Assembly: GCA_934216615.1 (NCBI GenBank)
Contig: CAKQCB010000005.1
Coordinates: forward strand, 139,450 to 203,449
Length of the DNA: 64,000 nt
Reading direction: 5' to 3'
Origin: an uncultured Anaerolineae bacterium
Lineage (GTDB): Bacteria; Chloroflexota; Anaerolineae; Aggregatilineales; Phototrophicaceae
Within the stretch, counting starts at the first letter, position 1, and each line of letters begins with the position of its first letter. This document shows, piece by piece, positions 8,732-17,463 of the stretch. The notes under the pieces are model-generated. The model worked only from the letters and a program-made list of their open reading frames with translations. It did no database searches and was not told the origin of the DNA. Both the position numbers and the translations under genes were made by a program.

Positions 8732-9316
8732 ATGGCAACGCTAACTGCGGGGGGCACAACGTCATCCCCACAGTCCAAGGACAAAATCAACGTCCAAGTA
8801 AATGCTCCGAGTCGCCGCGAATTTTTGTATTACATTTGGGGCGCTTCAATGGCGTTATTACTGGGCGGCGGTGGCGCGGCCTTTATTTGGTACGCACTAC
8901 CCCGTTTCGCTGAAGGTACATTCGGCGGTTTATTCAACTTTGCACCTACCCAAATTCCACAAGCTGAAACAGCACCTACGTCTGTTCCATCAGGTCGTTT
9001 CTGGGTGAGTAACACCAATTCAGGCTTAGTCGTCTTATTTGGGGTTTGTACACACCTTGGGTGTTTGCCCAAGTGGGTACCTGCAAATTTCCGCTTTGAA
9101 TGTCCGTGCCACGGTTCGAAATTCGAACTCGATGGCACTTATATTGAAGGGCCTGCACCGCGCGCTCTTGATCGCTTCCCAACCACCATCACATTTGCCG
9201 ATGGTACGGTTGAAACAAGCAATGATATTGGTGACCCCATCCCTCTCAATGGTCGCGAAATTGCCTCCATTGTGATTGATACGGGTAAAAAATTGGTTCG
9301 ACCGGGTCATAATTAA
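8732..9316 (+). CDS. Rieske iron-sulfur protein of a cytochrome bc/b6f-type complex
   Basis: The protein has 194 residues. It has an N-terminal twin-arginine-like signal/anchor (SRREF at 27-31, then a hydrophobic helix to about residue 54) and a C-terminal Rieske domain with the two cluster-binding loops CTHLGC (106-111) and CPCHGS (124-129). It carries the [2Fe-2S] centre that takes the first electron from quinol and passes it to cytochrome c. It is the first gene of a three-gene operon with cytochrome b and a di-heme cytochrome c. The AGGAGG ribosome binding site is close to perfect. Confidence 0.95.
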   Translation: MATLTAGGTTSSPQSKDKINVQVNAPSRREFLYYIWGASMALLLGGGGAAFIWYALPRFAEGTFGGLFNFAPTQIPQAETAPTSVPSGRFWVSNTNSGLVVLFGVCTHLGCLPKWVPANFRFECPCHGSKFELDGTYIEGPAPRALDRFPTTITFADGTVETSNDIGDPIPLNGREIASIVIDTGKKLVRPGHN

Positions 9317-9377
9317 TATGGGTCATAAACCAACGGCTGGAATGTCTAGCTGTTGGCACGTATAAGGAGTTTAGGGA

Positions 9378-11186
9378 ATGTCGGTACTCCCATTTCCATC
9401 ATTCCTCGATGATGTTAAAGAAAAGGGACTCAAGCGCGCTGTATTTGAAGGCGTGAATGAGGTTGTTGAACGTGCAACTGCAGGTATGAATATCCAAGAT
9501 ATTCGTGAAGCGTTGCGTGGGGAAGCTCCATCACGGAAGCCGAACCCCCGTCTCCAACCGCATGCGGATGGCTTCTGGCTGCACATGCGTCCAAGTTACT
9601 TCAATCGGTCGGTCACAGGTCTATATCCACACTTTAGACTGGGTTGGCTCTCGACCTATTTTGTTTTCTTTGAAACCCTCACGGGCATCTTCTTGATGAT
9701 TTTCTACACACCGTCGCCAGAAGTGGCCTATTCCAACATGCTCACCATCATGAGCAATGTGCCGATGGGTCAGTTTGTTCGCGACTTGCACCGTTTAGGC
9801 GCAGAAGCGATGGTGTTAATCGTCTTCCTCCACATGCTCAGGACGTTCTTCACGGGCAGTTACAAGAAACCACGTCAATTCACATGGTTCTCCGGTATCA
9901 TCCTGTTGATCTGTACCATGTTCCTCAGCTTCAGCGGTTACTTGCTCCCATGGGATCAATTAGCGCTGTGGGCGGTGACCATCGGCGCTTCGATGATCGA
10001 AGCAGCGCCGCCGGAAATCGTCGGGACGAACCTCAACTTGCTATTACGCGGTGGGCCAGACATCGGTGCAAACGGTTTGCTCCGTTTCTACCTGTTACAC
10101 GTCCTCGCCGTTCCTGCAGTATTGTTCATCTTCACAGGTGTTCACTATTACAAGGTGATTATTCACGGTCACAGCTTACCTCCACGCGAAGAAAATATCG
10201 GTGAAGACAGCGCCAAGCGGGTTCCGCTTGAAAAGCGTGTGTACTTCATTCCCGACGTTCTCACCAGCGAAATTATGTGGATTGCGGTGACAACGCTGAT
10301 CTTGACCGTCTTGGTGACATGGTTCTTCCATGCCCCACTAGAAAGTCATGCGAACCCACAAGCAACGCCATTAGGCACCACCGCGCCTTGGTACTTCCTC
10401 TGGATTCAGGGGATGCTCAAGCTTGGTGACAAAGTGCTGTGGGGGATCATCGTCCCCACCATTGTGGTGGTCTTCTTGCTGGCCGTGCCCTACATCGACA
10501 CCACCCCTAGCCGTCGTTATGCACACCGTCGTGTTGCATTAAGCGTCTGCTTCATCTTGCTGTCGCTGTTGGTCATCACCAGCTACATGGGTTTGCCAGA
10601 ATTTGGTGTAGCCACTTCTGCCGACTCTGAAATTTTGCATGAACTTGTCATGGAACCCGCACATAACCACATGGGTGTGTTGCGACCTGTTCCATTCGAT
10701 GAACTTGCGCCCGGGTTATACACCACTTCGCAATTCCATTCAGAGAATGCTGCAGAAGCAGTTGCGGCCTTCAACGAAGAGATTGCGGCGAGTGGACAGG
10801 CAGAAGCACTCAGCGCCTATCTTGCTGACCCTGCCCGTAATATGATCTTAACTTCTACCACATTCTCGGTCGTTCCCTCAGCTTCACCCGAACTGTATGA
10901 AGGCATGCACTTCTTCTTTGAAGAAATTGAACATCGTGCCAATGAATTACCCAACGGTTGGGGCGCGGTGATCATTGCGAACGTACAAGAAAATGTACGC
11001 CGTGTAGAAGTCGTGCTGTCATGGGATGAAGTGGAAATTGACCCACTCACTGGTACAGCCGTTATTGATGAAAATGGGCAACCTGTGTTTGTACGTGATG
11101 AAAACGGTGAAGTCGTTCGTCGCTACAATGCGGAGCACATGTTCATCCATGAAAATTCGCAGTATTTTGCAGCACCGGGAGCCTAG
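9378..11186 (+). CDS. Fused cytochrome b (b6 plus subunit IV) with extra C-terminal domain
   Basis: The quinol-oxidising membrane subunit, 602 residues. Residues ~85-265 hold the four-helix b6-like part with the bis-histidine heme ligands His138/His152 and His241/His256. Residues ~295-405 correspond to subunit IV, giving a single-chain cytochrome b. The Qo-site motif that is PEWY in most complexes reads APWY here (336-339), so the acidic residue is absent. After the last helix about 190 more residues follow (415-602), hydrophilic and with no family I recognise. An N-terminal ~80-residue soluble extension precedes the first helix. The gene lies 61 nt after the Rieske gene and 3 nt before the cytochrome c gene. 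Confidence 0.93.
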   Translation: MSVLPFPSFLDDVKEKGLKRAVFEGVNEVVERATAGMNIQDIREALRGEAPSRKPNPRLQPHADGFWLHMRPSYFNRSVTGLYPHFRLGWLSTYFVFFETLTGIFLMIFYTPSPEVAYSNMLTIMSNVPMGQFVRDLHRLGAEAMVLIVFLHMLRTFFTGSYKKPRQFTWFSGIILLICTMFLSFSGYLLPWDQLALWAVTIGASMIEAAPPEIVGTNLNLLLRGGPDIGANGLLRFYLLHVLAVPAVLFIFTGVHYYKVIIHGHSLPPREENIGEDSAKRVPLEKRVYFIPDVLTSEIMWIAVTTLILTVLVTWFFHAPLESHANPQATPLGTTAPWYFLWIQGMLKLGDKVLWGIIVPTIVVVFLLAVPYIDTTPSRRYAHRRVALSVCFILLSLLVITSYMGLPEFGVATSADSEILHELVMEPAHNHMGVLRPVPFDELAPGLYTTSQFHSENAAEAVAAFNEEIAASGQAEALSAYLADPARNMILTSTTFSVVPSASPELYEGMHFFFEEIEHRANELPNGWGAVIIANVQENVRRVEVVLSWDEVEIDPLTGTAVIDENGQPVFVRDENGEVVRRYNAEHMFIHENSQYFAAPGA

Positions 11187-11189
11187 TCC

Positions 11190-12281
11190 GTGAACTTACA
11201 ACGACTACTCGTCGAACGTATCGAACATAGAATTATCGTTGGCACCGTCGCGTTCTTGGCAACCCTTGTCCTCATCGGCTGGATTGCTATCAGCGAAGGC
11301 CGCCGTATGGAAGCATTTGCGATCCAGTACAACGCCCGTGCGATTGAACGTGGTGCGCTACTCTTTAACAGCACTTGCGCAACCTGTCACGGGGTTGATG
11401 GTCGGGGTATGATCAACCGTGCCCCTGCGTTGAACAACCCTCAATTATTCGGTCATGACTTCTTAGGCGAAGTTCGCGCAGAACGCAAGTCCTTAGAAGA
11501 TGAATTGGCAGTTGAAGGCGTGACAGAAGAACGCACCACTGAAATCAATGCCCGCTTAGCGGAACTTGATCAAGAAGAAGCGTCTCTGCGTCAACAAATG
11601 CAACCCGCAATTGATCGTGGGTATGATCCCGATGGGTTCAACCGTCTCTCCAACTTAGGTTGGGGAAGCACCTTGCATAACTTCATCTACACCACGCTGT
11701 ACAGCGGTCGTCCGACCAGCAACAGCTACTGGCCTGAACCGATGGCAGCTTGGTCACAGGCAGCCAGTGGGCCGCTGCGTAACGACGAACTGGAAGACCT
11801 GACTCAATTCATCATGAACTGGGATCGTGGCGACGACTGGACCATCGAAGACCTGAACGCCGTGCAACAATTCGGTATCGAACCTGCACGCCCAAGCGAA
11901 GGTGGCGATGCCAGCATTCCTACCGTTGAAACTGACGCGACAGTTGAAGAAATACTCACAACCCTTGTTGATTTCACGGGCGATCCAAACTCTGGTGAAG
12001 CACTCTACACCGCACAAGGGTGTTCAGGCTGTCACACAGCAGGCGTTGTTGGCCCGCTCACCGCAGGCACTTGGACCCGCGTGAATGAAGAACGTATGGC
12101 TGTGCCCGAACTCGCAGCGTTGACCGCAGAAGGTTATTTGGTGGACAGCATCATTCACCCATCCAACTACATCGTCCCGGGCTTCCAACCTGTGATGTCG
12201 AGCTTCGGTGGACTGATCAATTACCAACAACTCGCGGACTTAATGGCCTACTTAGAAAGCCAAGATCAACCCGCACAATAA
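11190..12281 (+). CDS. Membrane-anchored di-heme cytochrome c
   Basis: The protein has 363 residues from a GTG start 3 nt after the cytochrome b stop. One N-terminal transmembrane helix (about 14-34) anchors it. Two c-type heme sites are present: CATCH (Cys63, Cys66, His67) and CSGCH (Cys278, Cys281, His282), with Met336 a likely axial ligand of the second. A charged, coiled-coil-like insert (about 95-142, rich in Glu, Ala and Arg) interrupts the first cytochrome domain. It takes the place of cytochrome c1/f as electron acceptor from the Rieske protein. It is the last gene of the operon; a terminator follows 25 nt later. The heme attachment would be done by the Ccm proteins encoded 1 kb downstream. 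Confidence 0.92.
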   Translation: MNLQRLLVERIEHRIIVGTVAFLATLVLIGWIAISEGRRMEAFAIQYNARAIERGALLFNSTCATCHGVDGRGMINRAPALNNPQLFGHDFLGEVRAERKSLEDELAVEGVTEERTTEINARLAELDQEEASLRQQMQPAIDRGYDPDGFNRLSNLGWGSTLHNFIYTTLYSGRPTSNSYWPEPMAAWSQAASGPLRNDELEDLTQFIMNWDRGDDWTIEDLNAVQQFGIEPARPSEGGDASIPTVETDATVEEILTTLVDFTGDPNSGEALYTAQGCSGCHTAGVVGPLTAGTWTRVNEERMAVPELAALTAEGYLVDSIIHPSNYIVPGFQPVMSSFGGLINYQQLADLMAYLESQDQPAQ

Positions 12282-12306
12282 GGTTTTAACCCCTTACCTA
12301 AAAAAT

Positions 12307-12340
12307 GAGCCGTCTCTTGATATAAGAACGGCTCGTTTTT
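12307..12340 (+). terminator. Rho-independent terminator of the cytochrome operon
   Basis: GAGCCGT (12307-12313) pairs with ACGGCTC (12328-12334) around a 14-nt loop, followed by GTTTTT. It directly follows the di-heme cytochrome c gene. Confidence 0.8.
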
Positions 12341-12485
12341 ATTCACGGTGTTGTGCGTGGGCTTGTCAGAGGATGAAACGTCAAATACAGTCTGTCACTT
12401 TTCTTTAAAATCATCTGTTACGTGAGCGCTATACAGGTTACAATCAGAGATATAGAGCATGTCCCATAAAGGAGTTCAATCACCT

Positions 12486-12989
12486 ATGAAACGTCAGTCT
12501 TTATTTATTGTCCTTGTCATCCTGCTGACCGTATTCATGGTCGGTGTCGTTTCTGCTCAAGAAGCAACTGAAGAATCCCCTATTTTCTCTTTCAGTCTCA
12601 CCGCGACAGCGTTGGCAAACCCTGACCTGATTGCAACTCCCGAACCCGTCACATCCCCTGAAGCGACTGAAGTCACAGCGACCGAAACGGCTGAACCTGA
12701 AGATGCCGAAGCGACAGAAGCCACCGCTGAACCCGTCGCCACAGAAGTTGAAGTTGAAAGCACCGAAGTGGCAGCGGTTGAAACCGCCGAAGTCACGCCT
12801 GAAACAACCCCCGAAGCCACCGCTGAGGCAGATTCATCCACGCTCACTATTCAAGGCGATAACGGCGCCGTTGTCGATGATAACACGCCCGACCCGCTCG
12901 ACGTCCCCACATTGATCCTGCTCATCGGTTTAGGCGGGGTGGGTTTCATCGGCTTGATCACCTACAGCCGTGACCGTAACAAGAAATAG
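12486..12989 (+). CDS. Secreted, membrane-anchored low-complexity protein
   Basis: From the ATG at 12486, which has an AAAGGAG ribosome binding site 11 nt upstream, the protein has 167 residues. A further in-frame ATG at 12459 lies upstream of that site and is unlikely. It has a clear signal peptide (MKRQSLFIVLVILLTVF..., cleavage after VVSA), a middle of about 80 residues made almost only of Thr, Glu, Ala, Val and Pro, and a C-terminal transmembrane helix (VPTLILLIGLGGVGFIGLI) followed by RDRNKK. The layout is that of a sortase-less cell-surface stalk. Function unknown. It is transcribed alone between two terminators. Confidence 0.75.
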   Translation: MKRQSLFIVLVILLTVFMVGVVSAQEATEESPIFSFSLTATALANPDLIATPEPVTSPEATEVTATETAEPEDAEATEATAEPVATEVEVESTEVAAVETAEVTPETTPEATAEADSSTLTIQGDNGAVVDDNTPDPLDVPTLILLIGLGGVGFIGLITYSRDRNKK

Positions 12990-13015
12990 TTCCGTCACGC
13001 TTCAGAATATCAATT

Positions 13016-13043
13016 AAAGCGCTGATCCCTCAGCGCTTTTTTT
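13016..13043 (+). terminator. Rho-independent terminator
   Basis: GCGCTGA (13019-13025) pairs with TCAGCGC (13030-13036) over a 4-nt loop, flanked by AAA and TTTTTTT. It ends the low-complexity protein transcript. Confidence 0.88.
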
Positions 13044-13111
13044 ATATATTTCTGTAGATTTATGACATTCTGCGTAAATATGTACTCACTCATCAGCTTT
13101 TAAGCACTGGA

Positions 13112-13142
13112 TTGTGAATAATGTCACGGGGTGATGTATACT
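13112..13142 (+). promoter_or_regulatory. Weak candidate promoter of the ccm operon
   Basis: TATACT (13137-13142) matches the -10 box at 5/6. The best -35 candidate, TTGTGA (13112-13117), is 19 nt upstream, longer than ideal. The operon's first start codon is 65 nt downstream, and a terminator lies just upstream, so a promoter must be in this interval. Confidence 0.35.
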
Positions 13143-13206
13143 AAACACACACTTCGCACATTGAACCATGTGCATCCCAACTTAGTTGTTTGAAGGAGTT
13201 CCCCCA

Positions 13207-13743
13207 ATGTCGCAAGCCACTTGGGAAAAACCAGCGAATACATTATCCCCCGCAAAAACCTCAAATAAATTCAATTGGAAATTTATGTTCGGTGGTTTTG
13301 CCATCATTGGCGCGGTCATTTATCTCATCAGCACGGGCACGGTCTTCGGCGCTCGCTATTACATCACAGTTGATGAACTGATGGCAAACCCCGCACAATA
13401 TCAAGGACAAACGATTCGGATTGCTGGGGTTGTCCTCGGCCCGACCATCGAATACGACAGCGAAAATCTCATCATCGACTTCGTGATCGCAAATGTGCCG
13501 GAAGGCTACGATGATCTGGCGGAAGCCTTATTTATAGCGGCCAATAACCCTGACGCGACTCGCTTAGCCATTCATATTGAAAACCAAGTCCGTCCGGAAT
13601 TACTGCAACATGAAGCCCAAGCCATCCTTTCGGGGACACTGGGGGAAGATGGCGTTTTCTACGCGACTGAAATCTTGTTGAAGTGTCCAACCCGCTTCAC
13701 GGGTGGACCTGACCAAGCTATTGCGGCTCCAGTAGAAAGTTAA
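13207..13743 (+). CDS. ccmE: Cytochrome c maturation heme chaperone CcmE, Cys type
   Basis: Periplasm-facing, membrane-anchored chaperone that carries heme covalently to the CcmF/H ligation complex. From the ATG at 13207 (ribosome binding site GAAGGAG) it has 178 residues: an N-terminal helix (about 28-46) and an OB-fold domain starting YYITVDELMANP. The heme-binding motif is KCPTRF with Cys160, where proteobacterial CcmE has a His (HDENY). Cys-type CcmE (CxxxY) is known in archaea and some bacteria; here the Tyr is Phe. First gene of the ccm operon, 4 nt before ccmF. Confidence 0.88.
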   Translation: MSQATWEKPANTLSPAKTSNKFNWKFMFGGFAIIGAVIYLISTGTVFGARYYITVDELMANPAQYQGQTIRIAGVVLGPTIEYDSENLIIDFVIANVPEGYDDLAEALFIAANNPDATRLAIHIENQVRPELLQHEAQAILSGTLGEDGVFYATEILLKCPTRFTGGPDQAIAAPVES

Positions 13744-13747
13744 TTTT

Positions 13748-15841
13748 ATGCTCGCGGAAATCGGTATTGCGAGCCTCGTCATCGCGTTTGTGGTTGCGAT
13801 TTACGCCCTGATTGCTTCGGTTGTTGCGGCACGACGAGAAATAGACACCCTTATGAACAGCGCTCGCAATGCGGCGCTGTTGGTCTTTCCTATCCTCTTT
13901 GTTTCATCCCTTGCCCTGCTTGTCGCCTTGATGCGACAGGATTATCACATCGCGTATGTGTGGCAAGTCTCGAACCCCGCCACGCCTGACTTTTATCGTT
14001 TCACGGCGTTATGGGGGTCACAACAAGGGTCGCTTCTTTTCTGGAACTTGTTGTTGAGCCTGTTCATCTTCGCCGCGATTTTGGTCAATTGGCGACGCAA
14101 TCACCGCTTGATGCCGTATGCCATCGCCTTCATGATGGCCGTCCTCGTTTTCTTTGTCGGCTTGTCGGTATTCCTCGAAAATCCGTTTGCGCGCATCTGG
14201 ATTCTGGCTGATAACACAGTGGTGAATGCGGTCTTCCAACCGGAAGGCAGTATCGTCCCCCAAACGAGCCGTTTGGCAGAAACCGCGCGTGGCTTGAACC
14301 CGCTCTTACGTCATTTTGGCATGATCATTCACCCGCCGATGTTATATCTCGGCTTTGTAGGCATGACGATCCCCTTTGCCTTTGCGCTGTCGGCCCTCGC
14401 CAGTGGTGACCTGACGACCAACTGGATCAAGGCGACACGTCGCTGGATTTTGATCGGCTGGCTCTTTTTAAGTCTCGGTTTACTTCTCGGTGGCCGTTGG
14501 GCTTACGACGTGCTTGGATGGGGGGGCTATTGGGGTTGGGACCCTGTTGAAAACGCGGCGTTCATCCCATGGTTGATTGGCACCGCATTTTTACACAGCG
14601 TGATGATCCAAGAAAAGCGGGGCATGTTGAAGGTCTGGAATATGTTCCTTGTGATCTTCACCTTCTCCACCGTGATCTTTGGGACGTTCGCGACGCGCAG
14701 CGGGTTGATCGACAGCGTGCACAGTTTTGCCCAAAGTGAAATCGGCCTGCCGATGTTCTTATTCTGGGCAGGCATGACCATTATTTCGGTCAGCTTGATC
14801 GTGTATCGCTGGAATCGCGGTCAATTACGCGGTGAGCACACCTTCAACGGCATCTTAAGCCGTGAAACTTTATTTGTCCTCAATAACGTGATCTTTGTCG
14901 CCTTAGCCTTGGCGATTTTCTGGGGCAGTTTCGCCGCCCCTATTTTGTCTGAAATGTTCATGGGCGTGGATATCACCCTCGGCGCGGATTATTTCAATCC
15001 CGTCACCGCGCCGCTGTTCCTCGTCATGTATCTCTTGATGGGTGTCGCACCCCTCACAGCATGGGGTGTGATGTCCGTACGTCGTTTAGGCAAAGCCATG
15101 ATCGTGCCAAGCATCTTGACGCTGATCAGCATGGTCATCACCGCCATTTTAGGGGCGCATAGCCCGATGGTGATCCTCGCCTATGGCATTGTGCTGTTCG
15201 CGGGGTTTGTGGCGTTGTACGAAATCTATCGCGGGGCAAAAGCGCGCACGCGCGGCGGCAAAGAAACGCTTCTCAAAGCATTCTTGACGCTTTTCAGCCG
15301 TAACCGCCGACGTTATGGCGGGTTCATCGTCCATTTTGGCATCACCGTCATCGGCTTAGGCGTGATCGGCAGTACAGTTTACCAACAAGAAACCCAACAA
15401 ACCCTGCGCATCGGTCAAAGCTTTGATTTTGGCGGGTATACCCTCATCTATGACAGCATGGAAGATGGACAGGTCGCCAGTGACCGCGTGATGGACATTG
15501 CCAATTTGAGTTTGTACCGCAACGCGACCTTGTTAGCGACCCTGCGCCCGCGCCTAGATCATTATCCGCCTTCGCCGGGCGGTCAGCCAATGAGCATGGT
15601 GATCGCGGGAGCGCACAGCACCTTAGAAAATGATTTTTATGTCTTGTTGGCGGGGTGGAGCGAAACCAGCCAAGCCGCAACCTTCAAGATTTATATCAAC
15701 CCGCTCATCAACTTGGTTTGGTGGGGGGGCCTCATCTTGATCGTTGGGACGGTCATCAGCGTTGGGCCGAATGAAACCAGCAAAGTACGCGCGCAAGTGC
15801 GTTCTCACAGCCTCGCCCCTGCAGGAGCCACCCCCGCATGA
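13748..15841 (+). CDS. ccmF: Cytochrome c heme lyase subunit CcmF
   Basis: The protein has 697 residues and about 14-15 transmembrane helices. It has the tryptophan-rich WWD domain that holds heme outside the membrane (WGGYWGWDPVENAAFIPW), conserved His residues in flanking loops (HFGMIIHPPMLYLG), and the C-terminal periplasmic domain (about 535-650). With CcmH and CcmG it attaches heme to the CxxCH motif of apocytochrome c. Length matches the family. Its stop overlaps the ccmH start as ATGA. Confidence 0.95.
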   Translation: MLAEIGIASLVIAFVVAIYALIASVVAARREIDTLMNSARNAALLVFPILFVSSLALLVALMRQDYHIAYVWQVSNPATPDFYRFTALWGSQQGSLLFWNLLLSLFIFAAILVNWRRNHRLMPYAIAFMMAVLVFFVGLSVFLENPFARIWILADNTVVNAVFQPEGSIVPQTSRLAETARGLNPLLRHFGMIIHPPMLYLGFVGMTIPFAFALSALASGDLTTNWIKATRRWILIGWLFLSLGLLLGGRWAYDVLGWGGYWGWDPVENAAFIPWLIGTAFLHSVMIQEKRGMLKVWNMFLVIFTFSTVIFGTFATRSGLIDSVHSFAQSEIGLPMFLFWAGMTIISVSLIVYRWNRGQLRGEHTFNGILSRETLFVLNNVIFVALALAIFWGSFAAPILSEMFMGVDITLGADYFNPVTAPLFLVMYLLMGVAPLTAWGVMSVRRLGKAMIVPSILTLISMVITAILGAHSPMVILAYGIVLFAGFVALYEIYRGAKARTRGGKETLLKAFLTLFSRNRRRYGGFIVHFGITVIGLGVIGSTVYQQETQQTLRIGQSFDFGGYTLIYDSMEDGQVASDRVMDIANLSLYRNATLLATLRPRLDHYPPSPGGQPMSMVIAGAHSTLENDFYVLLAGWSETSQAATFKIYINPLINLVWWGGLILIVGTVISVGPNETSKVRAQVRSHSLAPAGATPA

Positions 15842-16365
15842 GATATTCACAAATCGGGTTTTTATGTGTGTTCATATTGGCGTTGTTATTTGGCAAAAGT
15901 TGGATGGTCGCCGCGCAAGACCTCACCTTGACGCCCATCCCGCAGGCGACGCGGGTGGTCACCCAAGATGAAGTCAATCGAATTTCACGGAATCTCTACT
16001 GCCCTGTTTGCCCCAACGAACGGCTGGATACGTGTGGCACACTCGCCTGTACCCGCTGGCGCGAAGATATTCGCTTGCAATTGCAACAGGGGATGAATGA
16101 AGATGAAATCGTTCGGCTGTTTGTGGAACGCTATGGCGAACGCGCCTCTGCCGTTCCGCTAGACCCGACCTTGCGCGCCTTCTCACTCGTCACGCCTTTT
16201 CTTTTAGCCGCCATCGCCCTGATCATCGGCGCATATACGATTTATCGTTGGCGTCGAAATCAACGCGCGCTCACCGCGACAAAAGACCCGAAACCGACGA
16301 GTATCACCACGCCCTCAACCGATGATTCCTATCGTCAATTGATCGAAGAAGATTTGAACCCATAA
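15838..16365 (+). CDS. ccmH: Cytochrome c maturation thiol oxidoreductase CcmH
   Basis: The protein has 175 residues with a signal sequence/anchor (6-25), a CcmH domain with CPVC (Cys55, Cys58), and a C-terminal transmembrane helix (about 118-140). The domain keeps the CcmH pattern WREDIRLQLQQGMNEDEIV and RYGERA. Two further cysteines (Cys66, Cys71) occur where most CcmH proteins have the DSxAxLA segment; they could form a second redox pair. It keeps apocytochrome thiols reduced for heme attachment. Coupled to ccmF by overlap. Confidence 0.9.
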   Translation: MRYSQIGFLCVFILALLFGKSWMVAAQDLTLTPIPQATRVVTQDEVNRISRNLYCPVCPNERLDTCGTLACTRWREDIRLQLQQGMNEDEIVRLFVERYGERASAVPLDPTLRAFSLVTPFLLAAIALIIGAYTIYRWRRNQRALTATKDPKPTSITTPSTDDSYRQLIEEDLNP

Positions 16366-16396
16366 CACCGACGTAATGTGAAGCAGGACATTGTAA

Positions 16397-16993
16397 ATGG
16401 AACCAACAACCGATATGAATCTTCTGGAGCAGTTGGAAAAAGAAGACCGCGAACACGCCGAAAACACCCCCCGTTTCAGTCTGCCCTCCATTATCTTGAT
16501 GGTGGGTGTGATTGCGGCGTGTGTCGTGATCGGCATCGCCTTTTTATCCAGCCGTGAAACACAACCCCAAGACGGCGCCGCGCCCGATTTCACCATCACC
16601 ACCTTTGAAGGCGATACGCTCCGCTTAAGCGACTTACGCGGTAAAATTGTGATTCTGAATTTCTGGGCGAGCTGGTGTGGCCCCTGTCGTGATGAAGCGC
16701 CTTTCTTGCAGTCCGTTTATGAACAATATGCCGATCAAGATGTGGTCGTGTTAGGGGTGACGTTCAGCGATGTTGAGGCTGATTCACGCGCGTTCATCCA
16801 GCAGTATCAAATCACGTATCCCAACGCGCCGGACATTGGCACGAACATCACAAAAGACTTGTATCATATTATGGGCGTGCCCGAAACCTTTGTGATCAAC
16901 CGTGATGGCACAATCGCACAGTTTTTTATGGCACAGGTGACGGAAGCGAACTTAATTCCGCTCATAGAAGAATTGGTCGCACAGCCCGCGTAA
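16397..16993 (+). CDS. ccmG: Thioredoxin-like membrane-anchored reductase CcmG/ResA/TlpA type
   Basis: The protein has 198 residues. An N-terminal cytoplasmic stretch precedes one transmembrane helix (30-50) and a thioredoxin-fold domain outside the membrane with the active site WCGPC (Cys94, Cys97). The cis-Pro motif is in GVPETFVI. It supplies reductant to CcmH and to apocytochrome cysteines. Position between ccmH and ccmI-like fits this role, although TlpA and ResA have the same fold. Confidence 0.9.
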   Translation: MEPTTDMNLLEQLEKEDREHAENTPRFSLPSIILMVGVIAACVVIGIAFLSSRETQPQDGAAPDFTITTFEGDTLRLSDLRGKIVILNFWASWCGPCRDEAPFLQSVYEQYADQDVVVLGVTFSDVEADSRAFIQQYQITYPNAPDIGTNITKDLYHIMGVPETFVINRDGTIAQFFMAQVTEANLIPLIEELVAQPA

Positions 16994-17058
16994 CCTTGCA
17001 CAGAGTCATACAGAGATGATTTCTCTCTAAAGAATCACGCTTATTAAAGGATATTCAC

Positions 17059-17463
17059 ATGAGTTCAACCGGCGTTATCATCGCCGTATTGATGGCAAGC
17101 GTCATCATCATCATCATTGCCTTGCCATTTTTCACCGCCACCCGCAAACGGAATGAGCAAGACCTCTTGCGCGAACGTCAACGCGAACGGCTTCAGGTCT
17201 ATTACGAACGCGCATTAAAAAACATCCGCGACCTCGATGATGACCACGCGATTCAGAAAATTGGCGAACAAGAATACGCCGTAGAGCGCGAAATTTGGGT
17301 ACAGCGTGGGATTCATGCCCTCAAAGCCTTAGACACCCTGAACACCAACCCGCTGTTCGCCACAACCGCAGTCACAGACACAGCCATTGACGATGCCATT
17401 GATACGGCGATTGAGGCCGCAGTTGCCCAAGCCCGTTCGCAAAAAAGTGTGAGTACGCCATGA
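17059..17463 (+). CDS. CcmI-like small membrane protein
   Basis: The protein has 134 residues: one N-terminal transmembrane helix (5-26, very Ile-rich) and a cytoplasmic helical region. The segment NIRDLDDDHAIQKIGEQEYA resembles the conserved cytoplasmic loop after the first helix of CcmI (DLDFDYATGKLSEEDY type). The long TPR domain of full CcmI is absent. Placement between ccmG and the cytochrome lipoprotein supports a cytochrome maturation role. It has the ribosome binding site AAAGGA and ends in an ATGA overlap with the next gene. Confidence 0.7.
   Translation: MSSTGVIIAVLMASVIIIIIALPFFTATRKRNEQDLLRERQRERLQVYYERALKNIRDLDDDHAIQKIGEQEYAVEREIWVQRGIHALKALDTLNTNPLFATTAVTDTAIDDAIDTAIEAAVAQARSQKSVSTP

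Noticed and set aside
12557..12847. A 96-residue minus-strand frame rich in Ser, Val and Ala
   Set aside because: It mirrors the low-complexity TEAV-coding sequence on the plus strand.
12557..12850. Possible tandem DNA repeat
   Set aside because: The protein is repetitive in composition, but the codons vary and I see no regular repeat unit.
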